Below are positions 14,356 through 14,543 of a stretch of 14,543 nt of DNA, piece after piece. The position numbers were made by a program, and so were the translations under genes. Position 1 is the first letter of the stretch, and each line of letters begins with the position of its first letter. The stretch lies in assembly GCA_900321145.1 (NCBI GenBank), contig ONVB01000042.1:1-14543 (forward strand). The letters are read 5' to 3'. The notes under the pieces are model-generated. The model was not told the origin of the DNA. It was given only the letters and a program-made list of their open reading frames with translations, and did not search any database. Origin of the DNA: an uncultured Eubacteriales bacterium (lineage in GTDB: Bacteria; Bacillota; Clostridia; Lachnospirales; Lachnospiraceae).

Positions 14356-14543
14356 ATGTCTTTAACTCCGGTCAATCTGTTCTCTGACGGCTATACCACC
14401 TTAAACGGCATAGAGAATCTGTCATCGGCCGGCTCGGTAGACAGGGCGGCAAGGACGCTGTCGCTCAATTCACCTCAGGGAACCTCGGTAAAGAAAACAG
14501 ATACTGCATTTGACGTGATCTTAAATGCGGCAGTGGATATGTA
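14356..14543 (+). CDS. fliE: Flagellar hook-basal body protein FliE, N-terminal part (cut by window end)
   Basis: FliE joins the MS ring to the rod. Only the first 62 codons are in the window. The start reads MSLTPVNLFSDGYTTLNGIE, and the last visible block, TAFDVILNAAVDM, is the beginning of the conserved FliE helix. AAGGAGG (14340-14346) is nine bases before the ATG at 14356; another ATG at 14350, in frame, is only three bases away and less likely. The roughly 50 residues before the conserved block appear longer than in short FliE proteins. The identification rests on the ILNAAVDM-type block and on position after flgB-flgC. Confidence 0.9.
   Translation, partial: MSLTPVNLFSDGYTTLNGIENLSSAGSVDRAARTLSLNSPQGTSVKKTDTAFDVILNAAVDM

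Noticed and set aside
1..14543. tRNA or rRNA genes, phage or defence-system genes
   Set aside because: No cloverleaf or rRNA-like segment and no protein of those types was recognised; coding density is filled by core genes.

Overview
The window reads as ordinary core chromosome of a flagellated, anaerobic-type Firmicute, most likely a member of Lachnospiraceae (Butyrivibrio/Roseburia-like). Grounds are the style of the proteins (Glf, ArgG, DivIVA, ZapA, a long U32 protein), strong AGGAGG-type ribosome binding sites, sigma-A promoters with 17-bp spacers, and a fla/che operon that opens flgB-flgC-fliE. The taxonomic call is inference from protein resemblance, not a search.

Layout. (1) 3-443: the 3' end of glf (UDP-galactopyranose mutase). 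(2) 444-740: a convergent gap holding two large inverted-repeat structures. (3) 741-1955, minus strand: argG, alone without argH. (4) 1956-2135: a divergent regulatory region with a good sigma-A promoter on each strand. (5) 2136-2666: a DivIVA-domain protein closed by a hairpin. (6) 2737-8506 and on to 10001: a tightly packed plus-strand run ruvA, ruvB, zapA, U32-family protein, SEDS glycosyltransferase (RodA/FtsW type) and class B PBP, several of them overlapping. (7) 10080-11066: a Dabb-domain protein and a YczE/YitT-type membrane protein. (8) 11155-13200: topA with its own promoter and terminator. (9) 13201-13483: a flagellar control region with a convincing sigma-D (sigma-28) promoter. (10) 13484-14543: flgB, flgC and the start of fliE, cut by the window edge.

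How they fit together. DivIVA, ZapA, the SEDS protein and the PBP all act in division or wall growth. The SEDS/PBP pair should form one peptidoglycan polymerase-transpeptidase complex; its features recall the RodA-PbpA pair of Actinobacteria. RuvAB and TopA handle DNA. The U32 protein is probably an RNA hydroxylation enzyme (TrhP/RlhA group).

I did not find a clearly new biological system. The parts most worth a second look are the nested palindromes between glf and argG, a small dispersed hairpin family that sits at gene starts, an apparent degenerate internal duplication in the U32 protein, and the architecture of the flgB control region.
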